Positions 41,041 to 50,725 are shown, numbered from the stretch's first letter. The stretch is DNA of 64,000 bases from an uncultured Eubacteriales bacterium (GCA_905198155.1 CAJKBQ010000003.1:56847-120846), one strand, 5' to 3'. Notes: generated from the letters alone by a model not told the origin. Translations and numbers: made by a program.

Positions 41041-41082
41041 CCGGACGAAACGCCTGATAAACGGGCATTTCGTCCGGCTTTT
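41041..41082. terminator. bidirectional terminator between GNAT and lysR genes
   Basis: CCGGACGAAA and TTTCGTCCGG, 10-bp stem; six T on the plus strand and GGTTTTG on the minus strand. It backs up the preceding terminator and ends the lysR transcript. Confidence 0.7.
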
Positions 41083-41949
41083 TTACATGATAATCCGCCG
41101 CGCGTAGGTGATAAACCGGCGGACGGCCGGGGACAGCGTGGCGGCCGACTGCACCGCAATGCCCAGTTCGCGGCAGCAGTACGGCGTCAGTTGCATCGCG
41201 TGGACATTGTAGTGCAGGTCTTTGATGACCAGCTCCGTCAGGATGCTGATCCCCAGGCCGTGCTCCACCATCGACAGGATCACCCCGTCGTCCACTTCGG
41301 CGGCGCGCACCACCGGGCGCACGCCGTTGCGTTCCAGCACGCGGAGAATGTCTTTTTCAAACCCGTCCGACGGCATCAGGAACAGTTTGCGGTCAAAAAA
41401 TTTGACCGGGAGCTTTTGCGTGTCATCGACCTCAAACTCCATCGGCAGAATTGCCACCATTGGGTCTTCGCGCAGCGGAATCCAGTCGCAGCGCATATCC
41501 GGCTGGCGGCTGGCAAAGCCAAGATCCACCTTGCCGCAGCGCACCCAGGCGAAGATATCGTCCACGGTGCCGTCCACGATTTCGACGTTGATATTGGGGT
41601 GGTCGGCCTGGAGCTGTTTGAGAATCAGCGGCAGCCAGTGCAGCGACATGCTGGAATAGGACGCGATGCGCACCGTCTCGCTTTTGCGGCCGCTGATGCG
41701 CTCGATCCGCGCGTTGAGCTGGTTGCTCCACTTCACCAGCTCCCGCATGGCCGGGAGCAGCGCTTCGCCGTTTTCCGTCAGCTGCACGCCGCTGCGCGAC
41801 CGGCTGAGCAGCGGGAACCCGACCTCTTTTTCGAGGCTGTCCATCATATGCGTCAGGCCGGACTGTGTACAGCCCAGCTGCGCGGCCGCTTTGGTGAACG
41901 TTCCGGCCTCGATTGAGGTCAGCAGCGCTTCAATTTTGCGCGTGTCCAT
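41083..41949 (-). CDS. LysR-family transcriptional regulator
   Basis: A 288-residue regulator: HTH MDTRKIEALLTSIEAGTFTKAAAQLGCTQSGLTHMMDSLEKEVGFPLLSRSRSGVQLTENG, linker helix, and a two-lobe effector domain (RIASYSSMSLHWLPLILKQLQ, GFASRQPDMRCDWIPLREDPMVAILP). It is downstream of and overlaps the MATE gene by 20 nt, so it likely controls its own operon in response to an exported compound. Confidence 0.95.
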   Translation of the reverse strand: MDTRKIEALLTSIEAGTFTKAAAQLGCTQSGLTHMMDSLEKEVGFPLLSRSRSGVQLTENGEALLPAMRELVKWSNQLNARIERISGRKSETVRIASYSSMSLHWLPLILKQLQADHPNINVEIVDGTVDDIFAWVRCGKVDLGFASRQPDMRCDWIPLREDPMVAILPMEFEVDDTQKLPVKFFDRKLFLMPSDGFEKDILRVLERNGVRPVVRAAEVDDGVILSMVEHGLGISILTELVIKDLHYNVHAMQLTPYCCRELGIAVQSAATLSPAVRRFITYARRIIM

Positions 41950-43321
41950 CGGGAATCGGCTCCTTTCGGCGCTCCAACCGGTGCTTTGCGATGAAGTAGC
42001 ACACGCCGTGCGCCAGGGTGGTGGCGACCCACGATACCGGGTACGAGATATACAGCGAGGTGAGCGTGTGGTCGTAGTACCGGAAAACGGTATAAATCCA
42101 GACGATCCGGATTCCGCAGACGCCCATCACGCTGACGAGCAGCGGCAGCACCGACTCCCCCATCCCGCGCAGCTGGCCGCACATCACGTCCATCCAGCCG
42201 CAGGATACGTAGGTGAGGCACATGATGTCCATGCGCAGCAGCGCGTACTGGATCACTTGGGGGTCGTCGTTGTACAGATGCAGCAGCGGGACGCGCAGCG
42301 CGAAGATGATGACCGACACGGCCACGCCGATCACCGTCGCGGTGCTCAGGCAGATGCCCGTGATTTTGTTCAGGCGGTCGTACCGCTTGGCGCCGACGTT
42401 CTGGCCGGTGAAGGTGACAGCGGCGTGGTAGACCGAGTTGGTACTGATGTAGATGAAATTGTCGAGGCTGCTGGCGGCGGTGTTGCCCGCCATTGCCAGC
42501 GAGCCGAACGAGTTGATCGACGACTGGATCAGGATATTGGACACCGAAAACGTCGCGCCCTGCAGCCCGGCCGGCAGGCCCAGGCGAATCATCCGCGCCA
42601 GCTTATCGCCGTGAATGCGCAAGCTGCGCGGGTCCAGGCGGTAGCTTTGGTCGGAATGCATCAGCGACAGCACCACCAGCACGGCGCTCAGCACCTGCGA
42701 CACCACCGTCGCGATGGCGACGCCCGCAACGCCCATCGAGAAGCAGACCACCAGGATCACGTTCAAAATCACGTTCACCAGGCCCGACACCATCAGGAAC
42801 AGCAGCGGGCGCTTGGTATCGCCTGCTGCACGCAGCACCGACGCGCCGAAGTTGTACAGCAGGTTGGCGGGCATTCCGATGAAGTAGATTTTGGTGTACA
42901 GCGTGGACAGCTCGATCACGTCGGCCGGGGAATCCATCCACAGCAGCAGCTGGCGCGCGGCGCAGAAGCCGAACACGCCGACCGCCAGCCCGGCCAGCAC
43001 GCTGACCACCACCGCCGTATGCACCGTTTCGGAGACGTCCTGGTATTGGCGCGCGCCGATTTGCTGGGCAATCATGATGCTGACGCCCACCGACATGCCC
43101 AAAAACAGGTTGATTGTGAGATTAATCAGCGCGCCGGTGGAGCCGACGGCGGCCAGCGCCTGGGCGCTGACGAATTTGCCGACGACTACGGAGTCCGCTG
43201 CGTTGTACAGCAGCTGCAGGATGCCGGTCAGCATCAGCGGAATGGTATACGCGATAATCCGCCCCAGCAGCGGGCCGTCCGTGAGGTCATGGTTTTGATT
43301 GATTCTGCGCATGGTGTCCAT
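41930..43321 (-). CDS. MATE family efflux transporter
   Basis: A 463-residue multidrug/metabolite exporter with twelve helices in two MatE repeats. Hallmarks: LGRIIAYTIPLMLTGILQLLYNAADSVVVGKFVSAQALAAVG at the start and the second repeat beginning MIRLGLPAGLQGATFSVSNILIQSSINSFG. Substrate and coupling ion cannot be told. The ATG at 43312 (MRRINQNHD) is an alternative start. Confidence 0.95.
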   Translation of the reverse strand: MDTMRRINQNHDLTDGPLLGRIIAYTIPLMLTGILQLLYNAADSVVVGKFVSAQALAAVGSTGALINLTINLFLGMSVGVSIMIAQQIGARQYQDVSETVHTAVVVSVLAGLAVGVFGFCAARQLLLWMDSPADVIELSTLYTKIYFIGMPANLLYNFGASVLRAAGDTKRPLLFLMVSGLVNVILNVILVVCFSMGVAGVAIATVVSQVLSAVLVVLSLMHSDQSYRLDPRSLRIHGDKLARMIRLGLPAGLQGATFSVSNILIQSSINSFGSLAMAGNTAASSLDNFIYISTNSVYHAAVTFTGQNVGAKRYDRLNKITGICLSTATVIGVAVSVIIFALRVPLLHLYNDDPQVIQYALLRMDIMCLTYVSCGWMDVMCGQLRGMGESVLPLLVSVMGVCGIRIVWIYTVFRYYDHTLTSLYISYPVSWVATTLAHGVCYFIAKHRLERRKEPIPDGHAQN

Positions 43322-43364
43322 CCTTTCGATGAATCCTGTCTTTGATTCACTAAAAAACTTTTAT

Positions 43365-44168
43365 TTACTGCACATACTGAATCGCACCCACCGGACAGGC
43401 TTCGCCGCATTTGCCGCAGGCGGTGCATTGCGCCGGGTCGATCTGCGCGAGGTTGTTTTCCAGCCGGATTGCGCCGGATTCGCAGACTTTGGCACATTTG
43501 CCGCAGCCGATGCAGCCGTGCACGCAGGTTTTGCGGGTCTGCGCGCCTTTGTCGCAGTTGGCGCACCGCACCATCGCCTGGTGTTCCGCCGGGACCACCG
43601 CGATCAATCGGCGCGGACACGCCTGGGTACATAGGCCGCACGCCACGCAGCGCGCCGGGTTGACCTGCGCGGTCGGAACGCCGGCGGGGCCGATACAGAC
43701 GCGGATCGCCTGTTCGGGACATACGGCTGCGCAGTCGCCGAAGCCCAGGCAGCCGTAGCGGCACGCGTTCACGTCCAGCTGCGCGGCTGCTGCGCACGAC
43801 GGGATCCCGGTATATTGCACCGGGGGCTGTCCGTCCGGCGCGGCGCTGCCCATGCACCGCACCACCGCCGTTTTGCGGACAACCGCGACGGCGGATTGCC
43901 CCAGCACGGCCGCAATCGCATCGGCGGCCGCTTTGCCGCCCGGCGCGCACAGCCCCGCCTTCGCTTCGCCTTTTGCCAGCGCGGCCGCGTATCCGGCGCA
44001 GCCCGAATAGCCGCACGCGCCGCAGTTGGCGCCCGGAAGCAGCGATTCGATCTGCTCCGCTTTTTCGTCGCGCGGGACCGCCATCAACACCGACGCAATC
44101 GCCAGCCCGGCGCCCGCTATCAATCCGATCCCGCCTACCAGCAGGATCGCCAACAGTATCGGATTCAT
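43365..44168 (-). CDS. rnfB: Rnf complex subunit B
   Basis: A 267-residue electron-entry ferredoxin-type subunit. N-terminal helix (ILLAILLVGGIGLIAGAGLAIAS), the Fe-S domain LLPGANCGACGYSGCAGYAAAL, then several CxxCxxCxxxC sets (CLGFGDCAAVCP, CVACGLCTQACP, CIGCGKCAKVC, CTACGKCGEACP). It takes electrons from reduced ferredoxin and passes them into the membrane complex. Last gene of rnfCDGEAB, as in acetogenic and other Clostridia. Confidence 0.97.
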   Translation of the reverse strand: MNPILLAILLVGGIGLIAGAGLAIASVLMAVPRDEKAEQIESLLPGANCGACGYSGCAGYAAALAKGEAKAGLCAPGGKAAADAIAAVLGQSAVAVVRKTAVVRCMGSAAPDGQPPVQYTGIPSCAAAAQLDVNACRYGCLGFGDCAAVCPEQAIRVCIGPAGVPTAQVNPARCVACGLCTQACPRRLIAVVPAEHQAMVRCANCDKGAQTRKTCVHGCIGCGKCAKVCESGAIRLENNLAQIDPAQCTACGKCGEACPVGAIQYVQ

Positions 44169-44187
44169 CGCATTCCGCTCCTTTCCG

Positions 44188-44802
44188 TTACGCAAACAAG
44201 CCGTCCACCACGCCCTGGAACCCCAGAAACGACACTGCCACCAGCGACGCCGCAATCAGCGTGATCGGCAGGCCGCGCAGCGCGCGGGGGCAGTCGCAGG
44301 TTTCCACCCGGCTGCGGACGCCCGCGAACAGCACCATCGCCAGCATGAAGCCCAGGCCGCTGCCCAGCGCGTTGACCACCGCGTGGCCGTAGCCGTAGGA
44401 CGCGGTTTCTTCCGCTTTGGTGATGACCAGCATGGTGACGCCCAGAACGGCGCAGTTGGTGGTGATCAGCGGCAGGTAAATCCCCAGTGCCTGATACAGG
44501 CCGGGGATGAACTTTTTGAGGAAGATTTCGATCAGCTGCACCAGCGCCGCGATAATCAGGATATAGACCACCGTCTGCAAATACGCCAGTCCGTTCGGAA
44601 CCAGAATGCCGTAGTAGATCGGCCAGGTGACGGCGGTGGCCAAAACCATCACGAACGTGACCGCCGCGCTCATGCCGACGGCGGTATTCAGCTTTTTGGA
44701 CACGCCCAGAAACGGGCAGATGCCCAGGAATTTACACAGAATATAGTTTTCCGTCAGGATCGCTGCCAGAAAAACGGAAACCAATGATTTGACCGTTTCC
44801 AT
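44188..44802 (-). CDS. rnfA: Rnf complex subunit A
   Basis: A 204-residue, six-helix membrane subunit: SVFLAAILTENYILCKFLGICPFLGVSKKL with the conserved membrane Cys in ILCKFLGICPF, and LYQALGIYLPLITTNCAVLGV with the second Cys. Forms with RnfE the intramembrane [2Fe-2S] site. ATGA overlap with rnfE. Confidence 0.98.
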   Translation of the reverse strand: METVKSLVSVFLAAILTENYILCKFLGICPFLGVSKKLNTAVGMSAAVTFVMVLATAVTWPIYYGILVPNGLAYLQTVVYILIIAALVQLIEIFLKKFIPGLYQALGIYLPLITTNCAVLGVTMLVITKAEETASYGYGHAVVNALGSGLGFMLAMVLFAGVRSRVETCDCPRALRGLPITLIAASLVAVSFLGFQGVVDGLFA

Positions 44803-45509
44803 CAGTGTTGCTCCTCCTTTTCCGCGCAGTTCGGCGCGCCGTGCAGCTCCGCGCAGCCCGACGCCATCGGGCAGCCGGTGCAGGACGCCGGTTCGGACGG
44901 TTTGCCGTCGGCAAGTTTATTGGCCAGCGCGACCAGCAGTCCAAAGACGAAGAAACCGCCCGGCGAAAGGACGAAGATCAGCATCGGTTGGAGCCTGCCC
45001 ATGGTGAGATCGATGCCGAACCAGCTGCCCGCGCCGAGGATTTCGCGGATGGAGCCCATCAGCAGCAGCGCGGCGGTGAAGCCGATGCCCATACCCAGGC
45101 CGTCCAGCACGGAAGGCAGGATCGAGTGTTTGCTGGCGAACATTTCGGCCCGGCCGAGGATGATGCAGTTGACGACGATCAGCGGCAGGTAGATCCCCAG
45201 CGATTCGTCCAGCGCAGGGGCGTATGCTTTGACCAGCAGCTGCACCACCGAGACGAACCCGGCGATGATCGTGATGTATGCGGGGATGCGCACCTTGTCG
45301 GGGATGACGTGGCGCAGCGCCGATATCGCAAAGTTGGCGCAGACCAGCACCAGCGTGGCCGCGACGCCCATTCCGATGGCGTTGGACGCGGCGGTGGTGA
45401 CGGCCAGGGTGGGACAGGTGCCCAGCACCAGCCGCAGCACCGGGTTTTCGGCGACGATGCCTTTGGTCAGTTCGTGCAGCAGCGGGTGCTGCTTGCCGGT
45501 AGATTTCAT
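44802..45509 (-). CDS. rnfE: Rnf complex subunit E
   Basis: A 235-residue membrane subunit homologous to RnfA: LTKGIVAENPVLRLVLGTCPTLAVTTAASNAIGMG and LGIYLPLIVVNCIILGRAEMFA carry the Cys pair. A Cys-containing tail follows (CTGCPMASGCAELHG), longer than usual and reminiscent of a metal or cluster ligand set. The start at 45509 overlaps the rnfG stop. Confidence 0.97.
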   Translation of the reverse strand: MKSTGKQHPLLHELTKGIVAENPVLRLVLGTCPTLAVTTAASNAIGMGVAATLVLVCANFAISALRHVIPDKVRIPAYITIIAGFVSVVQLLVKAYAPALDESLGIYLPLIVVNCIILGRAEMFASKHSILPSVLDGLGMGIGFTAALLLMGSIREILGAGSWFGIDLTMGRLQPMLIFVLSPGGFFVFGLLVALANKLADGKPSEPASCTGCPMASGCAELHGAPNCAEKEEQH

Positions 45510-46078
45510 GACTGCGCGCCCCCTTTCAGGTTCAGCGTCCGGTACAGTTGAAGGGCTTCGTTGACCGCTGCGACGACCGCGTTGGACGTGATGGTTGCGC
45601 CGGTCAGCGCGGCGATGCCGCCGGAAGCCGGTACGTCGCCGCCCGCTTTGTATACTGAATAGCCTTTTTCCGGAACCGCGCCCACAAATTGCGACCGGAA
45701 CGATTCTTTGACGCAGTTGGCGCCCAAGCCGACCGTTTCGCTGTTTTTCAGGATCGAAACGCCGGTGACTGCGCCGTCGGCCGAGATGCCGGTCATGACC
45801 CGCAGCACGCCGCCGTAGCCGTTGGTCTGCGTGATGCAGACGCAGCCGACGTCTGCGCCGTTCGCCGCGCCGATCCACACGTTTTCCGTCCCCGATGCCC
45901 GGAATTCCGACGCGCCGGGGAGCACTTCCGCCCGGGCGGCCTGCTCGGCGGCCGCTTCCTGCGCTGCGATTGCGTCTTTGGTCAGCGCGTTGGCGCCGCC
46001 CAACACCGCAGTGACGACGACGCAGATGATCGTCAGCACCGCTGCCGGACGGACGATTTGCTTCCAATCCAGTTTCAT
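45506..46078 (-). CDS. rnfG: Rnf complex subunit G
   Basis: A 190-residue subunit with one N-terminal helix (AAVLTIICVVVTAVLGGANAL) and an extracytoplasmic FMN-binding domain; the covalent flavin site is the Thr of ALTGATITSNAV. Also seen: GVSILKNSETVGLGANC. Reading frame upstream of 46078 stays open but belongs to rnfD in another frame. Confidence 0.97.
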   Translation of the reverse strand: MKLDWKQIVRPAAVLTIICVVVTAVLGGANALTKDAIAAQEAAAEQAARAEVLPGASEFRASGTENVWIGAANGADVGCVCITQTNGYGGVLRVMTGISADGAVTGVSILKNSETVGLGANCVKESFRSQFVGAVPEKGYSVYKAGGDVPASGGIAALTGATITSNAVVAAVNEALQLYRTLNLKGGAQS

Positions 46079-47055
46079 TTTGCAGCGCCCTCCTTCGATT
46101 TTTTCGACCGCCGGAGCGATTTGCGCGGCGCGCCGAATGCGCGCGGCATCGTGAGCCGCTCGATGTGCGGCGTCAGGATATTCATCAGGACGATCGCGTA
46201 CGACACGCCTTCGGACAGCGCACCGAACCGGCGGATCAGAACGGTAATCAGCCCGCAGCCGATGCCGAATACGAATTTGCCGCCGAACGTGACCGGCGAA
46301 GTGACGTAATCCGTCGCCATGAAAAACGCACCCAGCAGCGCGCCGCCGCTGAGTACGGCGGCCAGTCCGTCGCCGCCGAGGAGCCAGGTCAGCCCGGCCA
46401 GCGTGCCCAGGAAGCACAGCGGAATCACCGGAGAGATCACGCGGCGAAGCATGAGATAGACGCCGCCGATCAGCAGCGTCAGCGCGCAGGTTTCGCCGAT
46501 GCAGCCGCCGTGGACGCCGAGAAACAGCCGGAGGTATTCGGTATCGCCGGTGACCAGCGGCGTCGCCGTGGTGACAGCGTCGCCCAGCGACACGGTGCGG
46601 TAGTAGAACGGTTCCACCCAGCGGCTCATTTGCGCCGGGAAGCTGACCAGCAGGATGACGCGCGCAGCGGCGGCCGGATTGACGAAGTTCTGCCCCAGCC
46701 CGCCGAACAGCTGCTTGACGACGACGATGGCCGCCACTGCGCCGATCAGCGCGATGTACGGGGGCAGCGTGACCGGCAGATTCAGCGCGAGGATGCAGCC
46801 GGTGACGACGGCGGACAGGTCGCCGATGGTGTTCGGGCGTTTGAGCAGCTTGCGGGTGACGAATTCTGCGGCAACGCAGCCCCCGACGCAGACTGCAATC
46901 AGCAGCAGCGCGCGCCACCCGAACAAGATGACGGAGACCACGACCGTCGGACATAGCGCCAGCAGCACGTCGCGCATCAGGTCGCCGGGACATAGCGGCG
47001 TATGAATATGCGGCGAAGCGCTCAGCGCCAGCGGCGTAACGGATTGATCGTTCAT
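46075..47055 (-). CDS. rnfD: Rnf complex subunit D
   Basis: A 326-residue membrane subunit, about ten helices, starting MNDQSVTPLALSASPHIHTPLCPGDLMRDVLLAL. The covalent FMN site is in SLGDAVTTATPL; GQNFVNPAAAARV and GGALLGAFFMATDYVTSPVTFGGK are typical. ATGA overlaps at both ends. Confidence 0.97.
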   Translation of the reverse strand: MNDQSVTPLALSASPHIHTPLCPGDLMRDVLLALCPTVVVSVILFGWRALLLIAVCVGGCVAAEFVTRKLLKRPNTIGDLSAVVTGCILALNLPVTLPPYIALIGAVAAIVVVKQLFGGLGQNFVNPAAAARVILLVSFPAQMSRWVEPFYYRTVSLGDAVTTATPLVTGDTEYLRLFLGVHGGCIGETCALTLLIGGVYLMLRRVISPVIPLCFLGTLAGLTWLLGGDGLAAVLSGGALLGAFFMATDYVTSPVTFGGKFVFGIGCGLITVLIRRFGALSEGVSYAIVLMNILTPHIERLTMPRAFGAPRKSLRRSKKSKEGAAK

Positions 47056-48398
47056 CCTTGATTCCTCCTTTGATTGACCAGCGTCTTGCCCAGCCGGATT
47101 GCCTGGACGAGCGGACGTCCGGCCGGACATTCAAACGCGCAGCTCCCGCATTCCATGCAGGTTTTCACGTTCAAGCGCAGCAACTCCGGGACATCCCGCG
47201 CTGCGGATGCGCGTTCCAGCGCCGTCGGCATCAGCCGCATGGGACAGGCGCTGACGCAGCGGCCGCAGCGGATGCAGTTGGACTGCGGATGCGGCGCTGT
47301 TTCGGCCGCGCTGAGCGCCAGCACGGCGTTGGTTTGCTTCATCACGGGCACATGGTCGTCGCGGAGCGCCGTGCCCATCATCGGGCCGCCCAGCAGCAGT
47401 TTGGCCGGCGGCGTACTGTATCCGCCGCAAAATTCGAGGACGTCGTGGACGGACGTGCCGATGGGGACGAACACATTTTGCGGGTGCGCGACGGCTGCGC
47501 CGTCCACGGTGATGCGTTTTTGCGTCAGCGGCATTCCCGTTTTGAGGTACCGCGCCAGAAACGCCACCGAAGTCAGGTTCATAACCAGGCACCCGACGTC
47601 GGCAGGCAGCCCGCCCTGCGGCACGACGCGCCCCGTGCAGGCCTGCACCAGGATTTTTTCCGCACCCTGGGGATAGCGGCAGCGCAGCGGGAGGACGCGG
47701 ATCCGGTCGTCGGGGTCGGTGGAATTATCCGCAATTTCGCGCAACGCCCGAATGGCGTCCGGCTTGTTGGATTCCACGCCGATGATGACCCGCGATGCGC
47801 CGAGCAGCTCGCGCAGCGTGTGAACGCCGCTGAGCACGTCCCACGAATTTTCGATGGCTTCGCGGGTATCGGCGGTAATGTACGGTTCGCACTCTGCGCC
47901 GTTGATGAGGATGGTGTCGATTTGCTTATCCGGCGGGACGTTGAGTTTGACGGCCGCCGGGAATCCTGCGCCGCCCAAGCCGACCAGACCGCTGGCGCGC
48001 ACCGCTGCGATCAGCTCCGGCAGTGTGTCGCATTTGGGCGGCGTCAGCGACGGATCCGGCGTCATTTGGCCGTCGGACTGGATCACCACCGCTTCTGCGG
48101 CGGAGCCGTTCGGCATCCGGATTGATGCAATCTGCTTGACGGTGCCGGAAACGCTGGCGTGAATCGGCGCGGAAACCGGCCGGTCGCTGTCGCCGATGAT
48201 CTGACCCAGAAATACATGGTCTCCGGGCGAAACGGTGGGACGGCAGGGTGCGCCGATGTGCTGCTGCATGGGCAGCGTGACGACGTCGGGCGCGGGCATG
48301 AAAACCGACGGCGCGTCCGCCGTGTGCTTGCGAGACGGAACCTTTGCGCCGCCGTGCGTCCGGTGAGGACGCTTCGGAAAAGCGAGCGATGAATTCAT
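47052..48398 (-). CDS. rnfC: Rnf complex subunit C
   Basis: A 448-residue peripheral NADH-binding, Fe-S subunit. N-terminal barrel-sandwich and SLBB parts, the nucleotide-flavin segment GLVGLGGAGFPAAVKLNVP, ILINGAECEPYITAD, and two C-terminal clusters CIRCGRCVSACP and CMECGSCAFECPAG. First gene of the operon, with promoter at 48438-48466. The complex couples ferredoxin oxidation by NAD+ to Na+ or H+ export. Confidence 0.98.
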   Translation of the reverse strand: MNSSLAFPKRPHRTHGGAKVPSRKHTADAPSVFMPAPDVVTLPMQQHIGAPCRPTVSPGDHVFLGQIIGDSDRPVSAPIHASVSGTVKQIASIRMPNGSAAEAVVIQSDGQMTPDPSLTPPKCDTLPELIAAVRASGLVGLGGAGFPAAVKLNVPPDKQIDTILINGAECEPYITADTREAIENSWDVLSGVHTLRELLGASRVIIGVESNKPDAIRALREIADNSTDPDDRIRVLPLRCRYPQGAEKILVQACTGRVVPQGGLPADVGCLVMNLTSVAFLARYLKTGMPLTQKRITVDGAAVAHPQNVFVPIGTSVHDVLEFCGGYSTPPAKLLLGGPMMGTALRDDHVPVMKQTNAVLALSAAETAPHPQSNCIRCGRCVSACPMRLMPTALERASAARDVPELLRLNVKTCMECGSCAFECPAGRPLVQAIRLGKTLVNQRRNQG

Positions 48399-48437
48399 TG
48401 GGACGACTTCCTTTCTTGAATTGCAGCGTACGGATTT

Positions 48438-48466
48438 ATTATACTACAAATTCCGGGCGAGGGCAA
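48438..48466 (-). promoter_or_regulatory. rnf operon promoter
   Basis: Minus-strand TTGCCC (48461-48466) and TATAAT (48438-48443), 17-bp spacer, about 35 nt upstream of the rnfC ATG. Confidence 0.7.
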
Positions 48467-48520
48467 GCGAAATTTCAATTTCGGGCGGCAGCAAATAAAA
48501 AGCAACAAGTGCAATACGAT

Positions 48521-48575
48521 TTTACAAAGATTTTACACAAACAGTCGATCAAATCTGACGCAGCCATGCTACCAT
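48521..48575 (+). promoter_or_regulatory. Pho box and -10 of the phoP promoter
   Basis: TTTACA at 48521-48526 and 48532-48537 are direct repeats with a 5-bp spacer, the PhoP-binding pattern of Firmicutes. TACCAT (48570-48575) could be the -10; no good -35 is present, as expected for an activated promoter. Suggests phoP-phoR is autoactivated in phosphate starvation. Confidence 0.65.
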
Positions 48576-48608
48576 AAAGCAAAGCCCATTTGAAAGGACG
48601 GATTTCCG

Positions 48609-49277
48609 ATGATTTATTGCGTTGAAGACGATGCCAGCATCCGTGATTTGATGATTTACACGCTGACGGCGGCCGGATTTGAGGCCGCGGGCTGTGCCGA
48701 CGGCGCGGCGCTGGCGGCGGCGATGAAGGTGCATCGCCCCGAGTTGATCGTACTGGATATCATGCTCCCCGGCGACGATGGCATTACGATCCTCAAAAAA
48801 CTGCGGGCCGCCCCGGCCACGGCGGAGATCCCCGTCATTCTGGCCACTGCGCGCGCGGCGGAGTACGACAAGGTGATCGGGCTGGACAGCGGCGCGGACG
48901 ACTACCTGACCAAACCGTTCGGGATGATGGAAATGATTTCCCGCATTCGGGCGGTGCTGCGGCGCGCACAACCCAAAACGCCGCCTGCGCTGCTCAAACG
49001 CGGCGCCATCCTGATCGATCAGGCGCGGCACGCGGTCTTTGCGGGCGACCGCCCGGTATCGCTGACGCTGAAAGAATACGAATTACTGCGGCTGTTTTTG
49101 GAAAATCCAGGGCAGGTGTTCACCCGCGCGCAGCTGCTGAACGCCGTGTGGGGCACCGACTTCGTCGGCGAGACCCGCACGGTGGACGTGCACATCGGCA
49201 CGCTGCGCACCAAGCTCGGCGACGCCGGATCGGCGATTCGGACGGTACGCGGGGTGGGGTACAAGCTGGACGAGTGA
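48609..49277 (+). CDS. phoP: PhoB/PhoP-type response regulator
   Basis: A 222-residue OmpR-family regulator: receiver domain (MIYCVEDDASIRDLMIYTL, phospho-Asp in LIVLDIMLPGDDG, Thr in ILATARA, Lys in YLTKPFGMME) and winged helix (LTLKEYELLRLFLENPGQVFTRAQLLNAVWG, ETRTVDVHIGTLRTKLGD). The pst genes nearby and the Pho box upstream support the phosphate assignment. The kinase follows after 51 nt. Confidence 0.93.
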   Translation: MIYCVEDDASIRDLMIYTLTAAGFEAAGCADGAALAAAMKVHRPELIVLDIMLPGDDGITILKKLRAAPATAEIPVILATARAAEYDKVIGLDSGADDYLTKPFGMMEMISRIRAVLRRAQPKTPPALLKRGAILIDQARHAVFAGDRPVSLTLKEYELLRLFLENPGQVFTRAQLLNAVWGTDFVGETRTVDVHIGTLRTKLGDAGSAIRTVRGVGYKLDE

Positions 49278-49328
49278 ACCGGCGCGGGCGCAAGGACAAA
49301 ATAACTTTAACGAAAGGGTTGTTTTCCC

Positions 49329-50696
49329 ATGAGCAAAAAAATCTTTCGGTCAATTTTCGGGACCTCGATGATGATTTTTCTGGCGGCGATGATCTTTATC
49401 ATGGGGGTGCTGTACAGTTATTTTTCGGACATTCAGCGCAAGCAGCTGAAATCCGAAACGCAGCTGGCCGCGCAGGGCACTGCGCTGAGCGGGCTGACGT
49501 ATCTGCAAACCCTGTCGGCGGACTGCCGCATCACCTGGATTGCGGCGGACGGCACGGTTCGCTACGATTCCGACGCCGATGCCGACGCGATGGAAAACCA
49601 TCTGGCGCGCGCGGAGGTTCAGGAAGCGCTGCGCAGCGGATACGGCGAATCGACCCGGTATTCCGGGACGCTGGCGCAGCAGCTGATTTACGCCGCGCAG
49701 CGGCTGCCGGACGGCTCCGTTATCCGTCTGGCGCGGTCCCGCCGCACGGCGTGGTTCCTGCTGATCGGGTTTTTGCAGCCGATTTGCGCGGTGATTCTGC
49801 TGGCGCTGATTCTGTCGGCGGTGCTGGGAACGCAGCTGGCCAAGAAAATCGTTGCGCCGATCAACGATTTGGATCTCGACCATCCGCTGAATTATCTGGG
49901 CAAAGAGCCGTACGCCGAGATTGAACCGCTGCTGCGGCGGATGAACATTCAGCAAACGCAGATTCGGCAGGATCAGGCCGAATTGGCGCGTACTTCGCAG
50001 ATTCGGCAGGAGTTTACCGCCAACGTCAGTCACGAACTGAAAACCCCGCTGCACGCGATTTCCGGCTATGCGGAGCTGATGGAAAACGGGATGGTCCGCC
50101 CGGAGGATATTCAGCCGTTTGCGGCCAAAATTCACGCCGAATCGCAGCGTTTGGCGCAGCTGGTGGAGGACATCATCGACCTCACCCAGCTGGACAATGC
50201 GTCGGCGGCCGCGCCGTCGCCCAATATGCAATGGGCGCGCACCGATCTGCTGCGCATTGCGGAGAATGCCATTGACAGCCTGCGCCCCACTGCCGACGAA
50301 GCGAACGTCACGCTGTCGCTGACCGGGGAACCGGCGCCGCTGAACGGGATTCCGCCGGTGCTTCACAGCATTGTGTACAATCTTTGCGACAATGCGATCA
50401 AATACAATCACCCCGGCGGGCGGGTGGAGATTCGGGTGGAGCCGCTGCCCAATGCCGTTCGGCTGACGGTGGCGGACACCGGAATCGGCATTCCGCCGGA
50501 GTGCCAGAGCCGCATTTTTGAGCGGTTCTACCGCGTGGACAAAAGCCGCTCCAAAGCCGTCGGCGGCACGGGGCTGGGACTGTCGATCGTGAAGCACGCG
50601 GTGCAGGCGCATCACGGGGAGATTACGGTTTCGTCCGTGGTGGGCGAAGGGACAAAATTTGAAGTCACGCTGCCGGGTGGAAAACCCACAGTGTGA
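49329..50696 (+). CDS. phoR: PhoR-type sensor histidine kinase
   Basis: A 455-residue membrane kinase: two helices (SMMIFLAAMIFIMGVLYSYF and WFLLIGFLQPICAVILLALILSAVLG) enclose a small extracellular domain of about 125 residues; then HAMP-like linker, H-box QEFTANVSHELKTPLHAISGYAEL, N-box LCDNAIKYNHPGG, G1 VADTGIGIPPE, F FERFYRVD and G2 GGTGLGLSIVKH. The PAS domain usual in PhoR was not clear. Ends 30 nt before a terminator. Confidence 0.93.
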   Translation: MSKKIFRSIFGTSMMIFLAAMIFIMGVLYSYFSDIQRKQLKSETQLAAQGTALSGLTYLQTLSADCRITWIAADGTVRYDSDADADAMENHLARAEVQEALRSGYGESTRYSGTLAQQLIYAAQRLPDGSVIRLARSRRTAWFLLIGFLQPICAVILLALILSAVLGTQLAKKIVAPINDLDLDHPLNYLGKEPYAEIEPLLRRMNIQQTQIRQDQAELARTSQIRQEFTANVSHELKTPLHAISGYAELMENGMVRPEDIQPFAAKIHAESQRLAQLVEDIIDLTQLDNASAAAPSPNMQWARTDLLRIAENAIDSLRPTADEANVTLSLTGEPAPLNGIPPVLHSIVYNLCDNAIKYNHPGGRVEIRVEPLPNAVRLTVADTGIGIPPECQSRIFERFYRVDKSRSKAVGGTGLGLSIVKHAVQAHHGEITVSSVVGEGTKFEVTLPGGKPTV

Positions 50697-50725
50697 CTTC
50701 AACAAGAATTTGAAATCGTAAATGA

